DNA of 64,000 nucleotides from Paenisporosarcina sp. FSL H8-0542 (GCF_038632915.1 NZ_CP152050.1:3471501-3535500); one strand, 5' to 3'. Positions 43,594-53,506 are shown, counted from the first letter of the stretch. Program-made: numbers and translations. The notes: a model not told the origin generated them from the letters alone.

Positions 43594-44220
43594 TTAATGA
43601 GTTCCCGCGTGTTGGATAGACGATGGTGCATACGAATTCACAATGGCCATCGTGTCTTGTTGTGCAAGTTGTGGCACTTGGTAATAATGGTGTTTGTTTT
43701 GATAAATGGAAACTTCATATGCCATTTCAATACAGTTTGGCACCGAGTCTGCAAGTACTCGACGAACTACGGGGTTAGTGGTTTCTAAGGCAGACATTGC
43801 TTTTAAAGAGGCACTTGATTTGTGCACACCCAGCATGAAGCCTGAAATAATTTCATCTGTCAACTCTGCACCAGATTGAATCGGTTTCTTCGGTTGTGAA
43901 GGTTTTAAACCAAAAATGAAATCATTATCTTGCTTCATCATGTATTTTTGAGTTGTTTTAGACGGGTCCCTACCTGTTTTAAAACATTCTGCTGTAATGT
44001 TGTATTCCTCTTGCATGAAGCTGAATTGTCTATCCAACATCGTTAATAATTCCTGATCTTGAATATGAGGGCGTAATAAAGTGTATTGGTTTAATCCCGA
44101 AACAGAAGCAGATAATACTTCATGAACATCAAACAGTTCGTGACCACCATGATTCATTTGTGGCGGCACTGGACCTGTATGCATATTTTCGTGCATTTGA
44201 CCTTGTGGATTTTGAGTCAT
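43594..44220 (-). CDS. cotF: Spore coat protein, CotF family
   Basis: 208 residues. The first ~30 are rich in His, Met, Pro and Asn; the rest is a helical ferritin-like bundle with LFDVHEVLSASVSGLNQYTL and EIISGFMLGVHKSSASLKAM, typical of CotF. Family members form part of the spore coat. An AAGGAGG site lies upstream. It is a single-gene unit. Confidence 0.85.
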   Translation of the reverse strand: MTQNPQGQMHENMHTGPVPPQMNHGGHELFDVHEVLSASVSGLNQYTLLRPHIQDQELLTMLDRQFSFMQEEYNITAECFKTGRDPSKTTQKYMMKQDNDFIFGLKPSQPKKPIQSGAELTDEIISGFMLGVHKSSASLKAMSALETTNPVVRRVLADSVPNCIEMAYEVSIYQNKHHYYQVPQLAQQDTMAIVNSYAPSSIQHAGTH

Positions 44221-44348
44221 TTATCAATTTCCTCCTTGTTTCATTTAATGTGCATCAGAACTAGTGTGCATCGAAATGGAGTTTTTATTCAAAATGAGCG
44301 GACTTTACTATGACACATAAAAACTGAGTTTTTTCGAATACTGTAATA

Positions 44349-44388
44349 AAAAACGTGCGGAAGGATTAATTAATCCACTGCACGTTTT
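44349..44388 (-). terminator. Terminator of the RND transporter gene
   Basis: AAAACGTGC and GCACGTTTT pair, with an inner palindrome GGATTAATTAATCC. Confidence 0.85.
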
Positions 44389-44401
44389 CGATCTATATTT
44401 T

Positions 44402-47400
44402 TTACTCTTCTTCGACTAGTTTTCTTTTACGGAACTTCCCTAAGAATTCATAAACTACAGGTACAATAATTAACGTCAATAAAGTTGAACTGGTAAGACC
44501 GCCAATAACCGTTACACCCAATCCTTTGGAAATCAACCCGCTACCTTCAGCTCCAATCGCCAATGGAATCAATGCGCCGATAGTTGCAATTGCCGTCATC
44601 AGAATTGGTCGTAATCTCGTTACGCCGGCTTCCAAAATAGCATCGCGTGTACTCAAGCCTTCTTTTTCTTTATGAATAACCCGATCAATCAATACAATTG
44701 CATTCGTTACAACGATACCAATGAGCATAAGAGCTCCAATCATCGTGGAAATACTGATTGTTTCGCCTGCGATTAGCAAGGCAATTAAAGCTCCACTGAT
44801 TGTGAATGGTAACGAGAACAAGATAGCAAACGGTGCAACCGCTCCGCCAAATGTGATAACCAGAATAAGATACACGATGGCAATTGCCGCCAACATAGCC
44901 AAACCAAGCTGCGTAAACGACTCTTGCATATCAGCTGTTACTCCTGCTGTTTCAATACTCACATTCGCTGGAAGGTCTAGTTGATCGACTTTCTCTTGAA
45001 CCTCTTTTGATGCTTTTGAGACATCATCGGTCGTTATTTTACCTTTCACACTTGCATAAATCTGTCCATCTCTTCTTGTAACAGTATCAGATGTTTTACC
45101 TTCATTCACTGTCACAACGTCTTTAACAGGTACTTGCATGCCAAGTGGAGAAGGAATTGTTCTATTTAATAACTCTTCCAATGACTCCGGTTTTTCTTTT
45201 GTAGAATCAATGAACACTTCAAACTTCTCGCCATCTTGTTCAATCGTTGCCAGCACTTCACGCTGTACATTTGGATTGAGCGCCATCCCTACTTGAGCGG
45301 TCGTTAATCCGAATTGAGCAAGTTTCGCTTGGTCTGCCACTAAAGTATGTTCTTCATAAGACTCTGCAAGCGTTGACCCTACGTTGTTTATATTTTTACC
45401 TTCATTTAAAATTTCTTCTATGTCACGAATAACAGGTTCAATCGTTTTCAAATCTTTACCGTATACATAGTAGCTGATTTCATTACTACTGCCACTTGTT
45501 GCAAAGTCTTGAGATTTCCATTCCCCTGCAAAGTTGAAATTTTGAACTTCTTTCATTGCTTCTTCTTTTTCTAATGAAAACTCTGGTGTGTCATTATCAT
45601 AAATAACATACATTAATGCCCCATTATTTTGTCCAGGCATCATTGGATTTTCCCCACCGATTGAAACTTGAACACTTTCTACATCTTTACGATCAATGAA
45701 GAAATCCTCGATTTCTGTAACTGTTTCATCTACATCTTCTCTCGTTTCACCCGGTTTAGGAGTATACGTAATATACATCATTTTTTCATCTTCTTCAGGC
45801 ATGAAACTTGTTCCGACTAATGGAACTAAAGCTAAGCTGCCGACGAAAAGTACAACTGCCAGTACTGTGGTAATCAGTTTATGATTAAGTGTCCAATTAA
45901 GAATTGAACGATAAACACCAGCTATTTTTCCTGGTTTCTCAGGATCATGTGTATGTTTGTCGCCTAATCCTTTTTTAAATAGCGAATGGGATAACATCGG
46001 TACGAGCGTAATGGCAACTAATAGTGAAGCCAGTAACGCAAATACAATTGTTAATGCGAATGGTAAGAATAATTCGCCCACCATTCCTCCTACCAAACCA
46101 ATTGGTAAAAATACGGCAATTGTTACAAGTGTAGACGATAGGATTGGCACAAACATTTCTTTTGTTGCTTCTCGAATTAAAGCCTTCCCTTTTAACTGCT
46201 CTGTCGGGGATGCCATTCTTCGATAAATGTTTTCGACGACAACGATTGAATCATCAATTACACGCCCAATAGCGACGGTTAGAGCTCCTAGAGTCATCAT
46301 GTTTAATGTGATATCCATTTGTTTAATCAGTAATACTGCGATTAACAATGATAATGGAATGGATATAATTGCGATTAGGGTTGAACGGATATTTCTAAGG
46401 AATAGCAAAATGATCAATACAGCAAAACCAGCACCAAATAATGCCTTGCTCAGCATCGTTTCTACTGATTTCTCGATTGGTTCCCCTTGGTCAAATGTAA
46501 AAATGATTTCGGAGTCAGCATTTTCCTTTTCAAACGCCTTTACTTCTTCTTTCATTAAATTGACAACATCAACCGTATTTGCCCCTTGAGACTTTACAAC
46601 TTGAACAGCAATCGAATCTTGACCATTGGTACGAGAAATTGATTCCGCTTTTCCAACGAGTTCTATCTCCGCCACTTCGCCTAATGCCACCATTGAAGGT
46701 TTAGAAGAGGCTGTATCTGGACTGGTTGGGACAACCGGAATTTGAATTTTTTTCAGGTCATCAATCGTAGTAATATCTCCGTCAACAACGACAGATTGTT
46801 CTTTTCCTTCAAATGGGAATAACCCTAAAGGGAATGTAACGTCAGAGCCTTTTACGATCCCTTTTACCATCTCTTCAGTCAGTCCATATTGAACTAACTT
46901 ATCTTGATTGAATCTAAAGCTGACTTCATTTAGGTGCTGACCGGTGACAGCGACGGAAGACACACCTTCAATTCCTTCGAGTGTAGGCACGAGATTCGTT
47001 TCTACATTCTCCGTAAGTTCAGCAAGTGTATCTTGTTCACTTGAAACACTGATCGCAGCGATAGGAAATGCATTGATGCTTATACGCGCGACTTTAGGCT
47101 CTTGTGCACCTGTCGGAAGTGGAATATTTTTAAGAGCCGCAGCTACTTCTGCTTCTGCTTCCTTCATATCTGTTCCAAATTCAAACTCAATTTGGAGAGA
47201 GGATGCATTCTGATAAGAAGAAGACATGACCATCTTAACGCCTTCTAAATTTCGGACAGCTTTTTCATACGGTTCTGACAGTTCATTGACTACCTGGTCA
47301 GGAGTCGCACCTGGATAAATAGTCGTTGCCGTAACTACAGGAACCGTGATATCCGGAATTGTTTCTAATTTCATTTGTAAACCTGCTGTTAAGCCGGCTA

Positions 47401-47470
47401 CTATTATAACAATGGTCATTAACCATACTGCAAATTTGTTCTTCAACACAAAATTAATGATGTGGTTCAT
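44402..47470 (-). CDS. swrC: RND-family efflux transporter SwrC (YerP)-like
   Basis: 1022 residues with the twelve-helix, two-large-loop RND layout. The proton-relay aspartates are in helix 4 (ALTVAIGRVIDDSIVVVENI), and the GXXXGXXP-like segments are in LRPILMTAIATIGALIPLAI. Gram-positive RND pumps of this branch export surfactin and other lipopeptides or drugs (SwrC in B. subtilis). The adjacent divergent TetR gene matches the yerO-yerP arrangement. Product complete; no adaptor or outer-membrane partner is expected in a Gram-positive cell. Confidence 0.9.
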   Translation of the reverse strand: MNHIINFVLKNKFAVWLMTIVIIVAGLTAGLQMKLETIPDITVPVVTATTIYPGATPDQVVNELSEPYEKAVRNLEGVKMVMSSSYQNASSLQIEFEFGTDMKEAEAEVAAALKNIPLPTGAQEPKVARISINAFPIAAISVSSEQDTLAELTENVETNLVPTLEGIEGVSSVAVTGQHLNEVSFRFNQDKLVQYGLTEEMVKGIVKGSDVTFPLGLFPFEGKEQSVVVDGDITTIDDLKKIQIPVVPTSPDTASSKPSMVALGEVAEIELVGKAESISRTNGQDSIAVQVVKSQGANTVDVVNLMKEEVKAFEKENADSEIIFTFDQGEPIEKSVETMLSKALFGAGFAVLIILLFLRNIRSTLIAIISIPLSLLIAVLLIKQMDITLNMMTLGALTVAIGRVIDDSIVVVENIYRRMASPTEQLKGKALIREATKEMFVPILSSTLVTIAVFLPIGLVGGMVGELFLPFALTIVFALLASLLVAITLVPMLSHSLFKKGLGDKHTHDPEKPGKIAGVYRSILNWTLNHKLITTVLAVVLFVGSLALVPLVGTSFMPEEDEKMMYITYTPKPGETREDVDETVTEIEDFFIDRKDVESVQVSIGGENPMMPGQNNGALMYVIYDNDTPEFSLEKEEAMKEVQNFNFAGEWKSQDFATSGSSNEISYYVYGKDLKTIEPVIRDIEEILNEGKNINNVGSTLAESYEEHTLVADQAKLAQFGLTTAQVGMALNPNVQREVLATIEQDGEKFEVFIDSTKEKPESLEELLNRTIPSPLGMQVPVKDVVTVNEGKTSDTVTRRDGQIYASVKGKITTDDVSKASKEVQEKVDQLDLPANVSIETAGVTADMQESFTQLGLAMLAAIAIVYLILVITFGGAVAPFAILFSLPFTISGALIALLIAGETISISTMIGALMLIGIVVTNAIVLIDRVIHKEKEGLSTRDAILEAGVTRLRPILMTAIATIGALIPLAIGAEGSGLISKGLGVTVIGGLTSSTLLTLIIVPVVYEFLGKFRKRKLVEEE

Positions 47471-47500
47471 TGTGTCAGTTCACTTCCACCCTGCTTTATT

Positions 47501-47543
47501 TGACCAACTGGTCATAATCAATCATAATAATACTGACTGGTCA
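47501..47543. promoter_or_regulatory. TetR-type operator between swrC and yerO
   Basis: TGACCAACTGGTCA (47501-47514) is a perfect palindrome; a second TGACTGGTCA lies at 47534-47543. Both are in the divergent promoter region, the usual place for a TetR regulator to control itself and the pump. Confidence 0.65.
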
Positions 47544-47603
47544 TTCAAAGGTCAACTATTAACCTATAATTTTACATCGTTTTTTCGGAAAAGGAGCTTA
47601 AAT

Positions 47604-48467
47604 ATGACAAATAAGAAACAATTAATCATTGAAAAGGCTCTTCACTTATTCGCCTCAAAAGGATTTGAATCAACATCCATTCAAGAAATTACCGATGCTT
47701 GCGGCATCTCCAAAGGTTCTTTTTACCTATCTTTTAAATCCAAAGATGAATTGCTTGTTTCGATTTTTGAATATTTTTTCAGTAAAATATCGAAAAGATT
47801 TACAGAGCTTGACACCATACAACGAGTATCTCCCAAAGAAAAATTCCATCAGTTATTAGTCATACAATTTGAAGAAATTGAACGCCATGCGGACTTTATC
47901 TTGATGCAAATTCGAGAACAGACAAATCCTTTGAACAAAGATATGACAGAGCTGTTAGCTTCCATGCAGGAACATCATCATACGATTTTGCACAAAATTT
48001 TTGTGGATACTTATGGTAAAGATGTTCAACCGTATGTTGCCGATCTGATCGTCATGGTAAAAGGGCTCATTCATGGCTATATCGAAATCATCCTGACTCA
48101 TCGTCAACAATTGGATACCAATGAATTATCAGTTTTTATCATGGAACGAATAGATGATCTAGTGTTGTCCCTATTATCCAAACAACCACACCCTTTTTTA
48201 AGCCTTTCTATGTTAGATAAGAGTTTATTGCAAAATGCAGCTCATAGTTCGCCCAGTCAAGTCCTCCTTCAGGAAGTCCTTGATTGCAGGAACAGCACAA
48301 TCGATAACGATATACTCGTCACGCTAGATGTAATTGCTGAAGAACTAAAAAAGGACAAGCCCCGAACCCCTGTCATTAAAGGAATGTTAGCTAATTTGGT
48401 AGAGGATAAGGATATGCTTGCATTGCAGCAAAAGTTGATGACTTACGTAACGAATCAAACTGATTGA
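47604..48467 (+). CDS. yerO: TetR-family regulator, YerO-like
   Basis: 287 residues starting at the ATG at 47604, which has AAGGAGC 9 bases upstream; the open frame extends 86 codons further upstream, but this overlaps swrC and has no start signal. The N-terminal HTH is typical (ALHLFASKGFESTSIQEITD, then ISKGSFYLSFKSKDELL). The C-terminal ligand domain is unusually long for TetR, as in B. subtilis YerO. It is divergent from the RND pump, with two palindromes in between, and most likely represses it. Confidence 0.85.
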   Translation: MTNKKQLIIEKALHLFASKGFESTSIQEITDACGISKGSFYLSFKSKDELLVSIFEYFFSKISKRFTELDTIQRVSPKEKFHQLLVIQFEEIERHADFILMQIREQTNPLNKDMTELLASMQEHHHTILHKIFVDTYGKDVQPYVADLIVMVKGLIHGYIEIILTHRQQLDTNELSVFIMERIDDLVLSLLSKQPHPFLSLSMLDKSLLQNAAHSSPSQVLLQEVLDCRNSTIDNDILVTLDVIAEELKKDKPRTPVIKGMLANLVEDKDMLALQQKLMTYVTNQTD

Positions 48468-48518
48468 AAATTCAACACCCTATCACTCTATGCTTCTAAT
48501 ACATGCGAAGAACAAAAA

Positions 48519-48542
48519 AGACTTGTCGTTTATGACAAGTCT
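48519..48542. terminator. Bidirectional terminator
   Basis: AGACTTGTC pairs with GACAAGTCT around GTTTAT; A-run on the left and T-rich right side. It lies between the converging yerO and HD-GYP genes. Confidence 0.8.
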
Positions 48543-48592
48543 GATTTGTTACCTCTATAGATTGATGGCTAGCTATACATACACATCATTTT

Positions 48593-49498
48593 TTATACAA
48601 TGCCATCTTCTTTTAACACCTGTTCAAATTTATCTACTACTTCTTTATCATAGTGAGTGACCGATAGTTTTTTCAATTCTTCCAAAGCGTATTGAGCACT
48701 GAACGCTTTACGATACGCACGGTCTTCCGTCATTGCATCGAATGTATCACTGACAGCAATAATGCGAGCTTCGAGGAGTATTTCATCATCTTTCAATCCT
48801 TTTGGATAGCCGCTTCCGTTTAAACGTTCATGGTGCTGCTCAATAATAGGCGCAATATCTTCGTAAACGCTGCCTTTTATCATCTCTGCCCCATCGGATG
48901 GATGTTTTTTTATCACTTCATATTCTTCAGAAGTCAGTTTATCGGGTTTATTCAATATATCTTTTGGAATATGAATTTTTCCAATGTCATGTAAAAAAGA
49001 GGCCGTTGCAAGATTCTCCAATTGTTCTTCATTTAATTTAAATTTTCTAGCTATTTTTAATGCATAAGTAGCAACTCGATCACTATGCATATATGTATGT
49101 CGATCCATTAATTCAACCTGTTTGACAATCTCCATTAAAGAAGATATTTCTTTACTTAAATGCACAAAAGTTGGCTCCGTTATTACCCATAAGAAGGTAA
49201 CGTCAGATAAGGCTGTAAAATGAATAGGCTCAGTTATTCCTTTAACTGTGAAGGAATCATGAGGGCCGAGTACAACTCTTTCGCCATCCTGTTCACAGAT
49301 AACTTCTCCAGATAAGATTAAATAAAATTCCATAACTTCTGGATTTTCAGCCGGGTAAATGTAGAACAATCTGTCCTTCTCAATAGATTGAAGCAATACT
49401 TCAACCCCGTCTCCATCTGCTACTAAGCTTATTTCATTTTTGTCATATTCAACTTTATCTAGGAACGTGCCTCTTTTCCCAATACTAAAACCTTTCAT
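48593..49498 (-). CDS. Cupin / HD-GYP domain protein (likely c-di-GMP phosphodiesterase)
   Basis: 301 residues from the ATG at 49498, which has AGAGGAG 9 bases upstream; the longer open frame into 49639 lacks a site. Residues 1-110 form a cupin-like beta barrel (EVMEFYLILSGEVICEQDGE). Residues 120-300 are a full HD-GYP domain with HSDRVATYALKIA, LHDIGKIHIP (His170-Asp171) and HHERLNGSGYPKGL (222-235). HD-GYP enzymes linearise c-di-GMP using two or three metals. The cupin may sense a ligand. All catalytic residues are present. Confidence 0.85.
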   Translation of the reverse strand: MKGFSIGKRGTFLDKVEYDKNEISLVADGDGVEVLLQSIEKDRLFYIYPAENPEVMEFYLILSGEVICEQDGERVVLGPHDSFTVKGITEPIHFTALSDVTFLWVITEPTFVHLSKEISSLMEIVKQVELMDRHTYMHSDRVATYALKIARKFKLNEEQLENLATASFLHDIGKIHIPKDILNKPDKLTSEEYEVIKKHPSDGAEMIKGSVYEDIAPIIEQHHERLNGSGYPKGLKDDEILLEARIIAVSDTFDAMTEDRAYRKAFSAQYALEELKKLSVTHYDKEVVDKFEQVLKEDGIV

Positions 49499-49619
49499 AC
49501 CAAAATCTCCTCTATGCAAACTTATCAAAAAAATGAGCTCTATAAAAGAACTCATTTTTCTAATTATACCAATATTTAAATAAATGAATAGAGATTTATT
49601 AAATAATAATTGCGATGTT

Positions 49620-50048
49620 TTAGTGCCCACCAATTCCAATTACGCGAATCGGATCAATCCAAACCAAACGGTGTGCAAAGCGTACCAGTACCCAAGAACA
49701 TTCTGCTTCTATTCCAGCTTCAGCAGATAGTTCAATAGTATCTGCAGACATTTTAAGTGTTTCATTATATACATCGTCAATAATCACATCAAGGTTAGCA
49801 TTATATGCTTTTGTTAATTGAAGGAATTCAGATGCACTTTTACTTTTTCGAATGTCCTTCAAGTATTGAGTTTGTAGCTCATCTGCTGCTTTAACACCTT
49901 CTTCAATCTTTACATCGATTGCGTTGTTTGTGGATTCGATAAGCTCAAGTGCTTTCAAAACAGAATTATCATATTCTGCTGCAGAAGCATTTGTTCCTAA
50001 GCTAAAGAATAATGATACCGCAAATAAAATTGCCAACAGTTTTCTCAT
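49620..50048 (-). CDS. Secreted hypothetical protein
   Basis: 142 residues: a signal peptide (RKLLAILFAVSLFFSLGTNA, cleavage near SAA), then a long helical, acidic region, then a short C-terminal stretch with SWVLVRFAHRLVWIDPIRV. GGGAGAG precedes the ATG. Family not recognised. It is 120 bases upstream of the cupin/HD-GYP gene in the same direction. Confidence 0.6.
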   Translation of the reverse strand: MRKLLAILFAVSLFFSLGTNASAAEYDNSVLKALELIESTNNAIDVKIEEGVKAADELQTQYLKDIRKSKSASEFLQLTKAYNANLDVIIDDVYNETLKMSADTIELSAEAGIEAECSWVLVRFAHRLVWIDPIRVIGIGGH

Positions 50049-50249
50049 GTCTTATTCTCTCCCCAAAACTATGTTTTTTGTGGTATACACATAATACAAT
50101 TGGTAAAATGTTTACCTATGTAACAATGTCAAACTAATTGGAATCTTTTCATTAGTATAACTCTACAAAACTTATCTGACTACAGTTTTTGTAATTTTTT
50201 GTAATATCCGCCCGCTTTTTGCAGTAAAACAACTGCATGATGCTCACAT

Positions 50250-50645
50250 TCAGAACATAAATCCGTGCAATGCACCCAATAAGGTGAAAATCACTAAATG
50301 ATCTCCAATAGCTACCATCAAAGATTGATTCGTCATAAGTCCAAACAATCTATTTTTTATGTATACCAGTGTGATGATAAGCCCCACCATAAACCCTACG
50401 AGTATCCCTGGTCCAAATCCTTCAGCACCTGTTGCTTGTACAAAGATAGCGATGATGAATGAGCTAATGAAAGCTACAATCCCCGAAAAGATATACTTCA
50501 TTGGACCTTCAATTTCATTGTGTTTCTTCTCAGGATGTTTATCTCCACCCAATCTAATGGAGTAGTAAACACCTCCATACACCATATACAATAAACCACC
50601 AATAATAATTGCGAGTACATTCAATTCGTTCCAATCAATCAACAT
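50250..50645 (-). CDS. DUF1761-like membrane protein
   Basis: 131 residues with four hydrophobic helices. The opening NVLAIIIGGLLYMVYGGVYY and a charged cytoplasmic loop (GGDKHPEKKHNEIEG) resemble DUF1761 proteins. No function is known. AAAGGGGG precedes the ATG. Confidence 0.6.
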   Translation of the reverse strand: MLIDWNELNVLAIIIGGLLYMVYGGVYYSIRLGGDKHPEKKHNEIEGPMKYIFSGIVAFISSFIIAIFVQATGAEGFGPGILVGFMVGLIITLVYIKNRLFGLMTNQSLMVAIGDHLVIFTLLGALHGFMF

Positions 50646-50760
50646 AAAAAGCCCCCTTTAACAACTAAATTCAATTTTTTCTAATATAATTCCTGCATGC
50701 TCTCATCTTTTGCATCCATTATTTTCATCTTACCTCATGGAATAATTGGTATCCATCTAT

Positions 50761-51146
50761 TCAGTAGGCAGCATTCACATCTTCCACATAATCTTTAGGG
50801 ATATTATATAGAAGAAACCCTCTTGTTCCCGCAATATCTTCGGCTAAAGAATAAGCTTGTCTTTCTTTCTCCTGCGTTTGTTCCAACAACAAAAAAACCT
50901 TCAAATGAAATTTTTTCTGAAGGAAGGTTAAGTGTTGAATCATATGAACTGTCCAAGCGTGCTTTCAGCCAATGAAAAAGGTGGATTTCCCCAACAAATT
51001 CCGTCGATATAGGGCCGGCTCTAAATAAACCGACACCAACCCATTATTTTGAACTTTCTTTATTAAAGTGCACACCACGTACTCACTCCGCCTTCATGAA
51101 GAGGATACGTACCTTCTGTTGTGAGCAATACGGTTAGATTTTTCAT
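50761..51146 (-). pseudogene. Glycosyltransferase (PelF-like GT4) remnant
   Basis: The ATG at 51146 begins KNLTVLLTTEGTYPLHEGGV then STWCAL, the signature start of PelF-like GT4 enzymes (TEGTYP..GGVS.W), but stop codons follow at 51063. Further pieces of the same enzyme appear in other frames down to the 60-codon frame at 50761-50943 (RQAYSLAEDIAGTRGFLLYN). Large internal deletions and stops make it clearly dead. It follows the epimerase gene with 24 bases between, so both belonged to a surface-polysaccharide operon. Confidence 0.65.
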
Positions 51147-51170
51147 TTCACCAGTTTCTTTACACAAAAT

Positions 51171-52094
51171 TTATTTGGGAACTTGATTTTGATAATAGGC
51201 TACTGTTTCTTTCAAACCAATTTCAAAACTAGTTCGAGGTTCCCATTGCAGGAACTCCCTTGCCTTGTCGAAGGATAAAGAACTGTCCTTAATATCCCCG
51301 GCTCTAGAATCTGTGTAAGTGATGTCTAATGGCCGATGAATCGATTCTTGCAAAATGGCAAGCAGTTTATTTAACGAAATGGGCTGGTTCGTACTGATAT
51401 TAAACGCTCCACTCCCGCCAAATGCTACTGCCTGTATGTTTGCCTTTGCCACGTCCTTCACAAAAATGAAATCCCTTGTCTGGCTACCGTCACCGTAAAC
51501 GGTGACCCCTGTATTACGAATGGCTTGATTAATAAAAATACTCACAACACCTGCTTCGCCAAGCATATTCTGTCTCATACCATAGACATTGCTATAGCGA
51601 AGGATCGTGTAAGGCAATCCGTACAGTTGATGGAATAAGTGAATGTACTGCTCGGCAGAATATTTGGACTGTCCATAAAAAGAAATGGGCAAAATACGAT
51701 GTTCTTCTTTCAACGGCATCTCTTTTGCCGATCCATATACCGCTGCTGATGAAGCATATACTAGTTTGGAAACCTTGTATTTTGCGCAAAGCTTCAATAT
51801 ATTTAACGTTCCTAACGTATTAATCTCGCAATCTGTCAAAGGTTGTTGTGTTGAAAACTCCACAGACACTTGTGCCGCTTGATGTATGACGACTTCTGGA
51901 TTGTGCATGCGAAAAACCTGTTCCAAGGTATCGGAACGAATATCGATATTGTAAAAAGGCACACTTTTCGGCACAAAGCTCAAATTGCCTGTGCTCAAGT
52001 CATCGACTACAATGGGCTCCCATCCGATATTCATTACTTCTTCTACAATAAAAGAACCTATAAAGCCCGCACCACCGGTTACCAATACTTTCAT
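51171..52094 (-). CDS. NAD-dependent sugar-nucleotide epimerase (UDP-glucose 4-epimerase-like)
   Basis: 307 residues of the extended SDR type. Cofactor motif VTGGAGFIGSFIVEEV at the N-terminus; catalytic Ser in VYASSAAVYG and Tyr-x3-Lys in SFYGQSKYSAEQY; sugar-binding part in RYSNVYGMRQ and GDGSQTRDFIFVKDVAKANI. Such enzymes invert the C4 (or similar) hydroxyl of UDP-sugars for cell-surface polysaccharide. The linked glycosyltransferase is decayed, so the enzyme may now serve another pathway. The ~390 bases upstream (52095-52480) show no gene. Confidence 0.88.
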   Translation of the reverse strand: MKVLVTGGAGFIGSFIVEEVMNIGWEPIVVDDLSTGNLSFVPKSVPFYNIDIRSDTLEQVFRMHNPEVVIHQAAQVSVEFSTQQPLTDCEINTLGTLNILKLCAKYKVSKLVYASSAAVYGSAKEMPLKEEHRILPISFYGQSKYSAEQYIHLFHQLYGLPYTILRYSNVYGMRQNMLGEAGVVSIFINQAIRNTGVTVYGDGSQTRDFIFVKDVAKANIQAVAFGGSGAFNISTNQPISLNKLLAILQESIHRPLDITYTDSRAGDIKDSSLSFDKAREFLQWEPRTSFEIGLKETVAYYQNQVPK

Positions 52095-52481
52095 AACATC
52101 ACCATTTCTTTTTGTGTTTGGTTTTATCCTATGCCACTTATAGTAGTCACATTCCAGTTACGATAAGAAATCTAGTAGTTTTATATGTTTTAACAAAACA
52201 ATTAAAATTACAGAAAAAGACTGCTTCTTGAATAGACAGTAGAACGGCTCCTTATATGGTAAAACTATCCAACTAAACATAACGATGTTATGATAAAACG
52301 AATAAAAATTAATATATTGGTAAGGGATCAATGAAGTGTAGGAATATCTTATTGCAAGACTGACTGTGCTAATTACTTTTGGTTTTGGAACATTACTGAT
52401 TAATTGTTGGCTAATGCGGGACATGCGGTAAGCTCAAATGCACGATAAAGAATTGTATAAGTTACCTATAAACTCTTCTTA

Positions 52482-52521
52482 AAAAAAGCCTGTCTCCCAT
52501 TAAATTGGAGGACAGGCTTTA
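52482..52521 (-). terminator. Terminator of the methyltransferase gene
   Basis: AAAGCCTGTC-CC pairs with GG-GACAGGCTTT around an AT loop, with a T-run on the minus strand. Confidence 0.85.
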
Positions 52522-52531
52522 TTAATTCAAG

Positions 52532-53506
52532 TTACTGGCACACTAAAATTTCTCTGGAAAATATGCCTTTTTTGGCTACGCATCTGTCGATGATGTGAAA
52601 ACCCGCTTCTTCAATCATGTGATCGATTGTGTCAATCGTAACGACCACGAGCTTCTTAGAAAAAGGCCGTGCATGCTTGAGGATGGATAGTTGATCCTCA
52701 GGTGTGGCATGTGTGTAGAGATTGTATGGCATATCAATAATGGTGGCATCATAGTTAGACGTCACTTCCGCGATTGGGCCAAGGTCAACATCCCCTGTTA
52801 ATCCGAAATGCGCAATGTTTTCACGTGATCCTAGAACGACCAACGGATTAATATCGCGGCCGACTATATCGATTCCCATTGAAAGTGCTTCTACCAGGAC
52901 AGTACCGATTCCACAGCACGGATCGATTGCTTTCACATCATCTGGTTTTGGAACGGCAATATTTGCCACCGCACGGGCCACTCGTGTGCTAAGTGCTGTT
53001 GAATACTCACGCGGTTTTTTTAAATGGTGCAACCAAACAGCTTCACTTTTTAGGTACTCCCCAAAATACCAACGTCCATCGAATGGCACTAATCCAAATG
53101 TCATATCGGGGTGATGAACATCTGCTTCCCCTTCAATGATCATTCCAATTTCACGTTCGATTTCTCGCTTTTGTTGGTAGTCCACTTTTTCCGTTAGAGC
53201 CAAGTCATTGATTTTGACAAAAATGACTTTAAAAGTGGATTCCATCATATTTACGACTTCCACTTGCTTCAAAATATCCGAGAGCTCATCACCTTCAAAA
53301 ATTACTTCTATTCGTTCTTTCATAAATGGACTTCTGCTCGGATTTATTTCATTCGAGCTTTTGATTATTTTAGTATGTGTATCCATATCAAAAAATGAAC
53401 GCATTTCCAAATGACATAAAGATTCTTCGTCATTGGTGTATGCGTATGTATAAATAAATTCACCTGTTCGTTCTAGTTGATTCAAGTTATTCCCATCCTT
53501 TTTCAT
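52532..53506 (-). CDS. SAM-dependent RNA methyltransferase, TRM11-like
   Basis: 324 residues. The N-terminal half resembles a THUMP-like domain; the C-terminal half is a Rossmann methyltransferase with VKAIDPCCGIGTVLVEALSM (SAM loop), GRDINPLVVLGSRENI (acidic loop) and DATIIDMPYN as the catalytic D-x-P-Y motif (Asp-Met-Pro-Tyr, normally DPPY). TRM11-type enzymes methylate guanine in tRNA. AAGGATGGG lies near the start. It stands alone and ends with a terminator. Confidence 0.75.
   Translation of the reverse strand: MKKDGNNLNQLERTGEFIYTYAYTNDEESLCHLEMRSFFDMDTHTKIIKSSNEINPSRSPFMKERIEVIFEGDELSDILKQVEVVNMMESTFKVIFVKINDLALTEKVDYQQKREIEREIGMIIEGEADVHHPDMTFGLVPFDGRWYFGEYLKSEAVWLHHLKKPREYSTALSTRVARAVANIAVPKPDDVKAIDPCCGIGTVLVEALSMGIDIVGRDINPLVVLGSRENIAHFGLTGDVDLGPIAEVTSNYDATIIDMPYNLYTHATPEDQLSILKHARPFSKKLVVVTIDTIDHMIEEAGFHIIDRCVAKKGIFSREILVCQ

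Noticed and set aside
47346-47603. Upstream extension of the TetR reading frame
   Set aside because: It overlaps the swrC start on the other strand and the operator region, and a good ribosome binding site precedes the ATG at 47604.
52158-52424. 88-codon minus-strand frame between the epimerase and methyltransferase genes
   Set aside because: AT-rich composition drives its hydrophobic content; no ribosome binding site and no conserved pattern.
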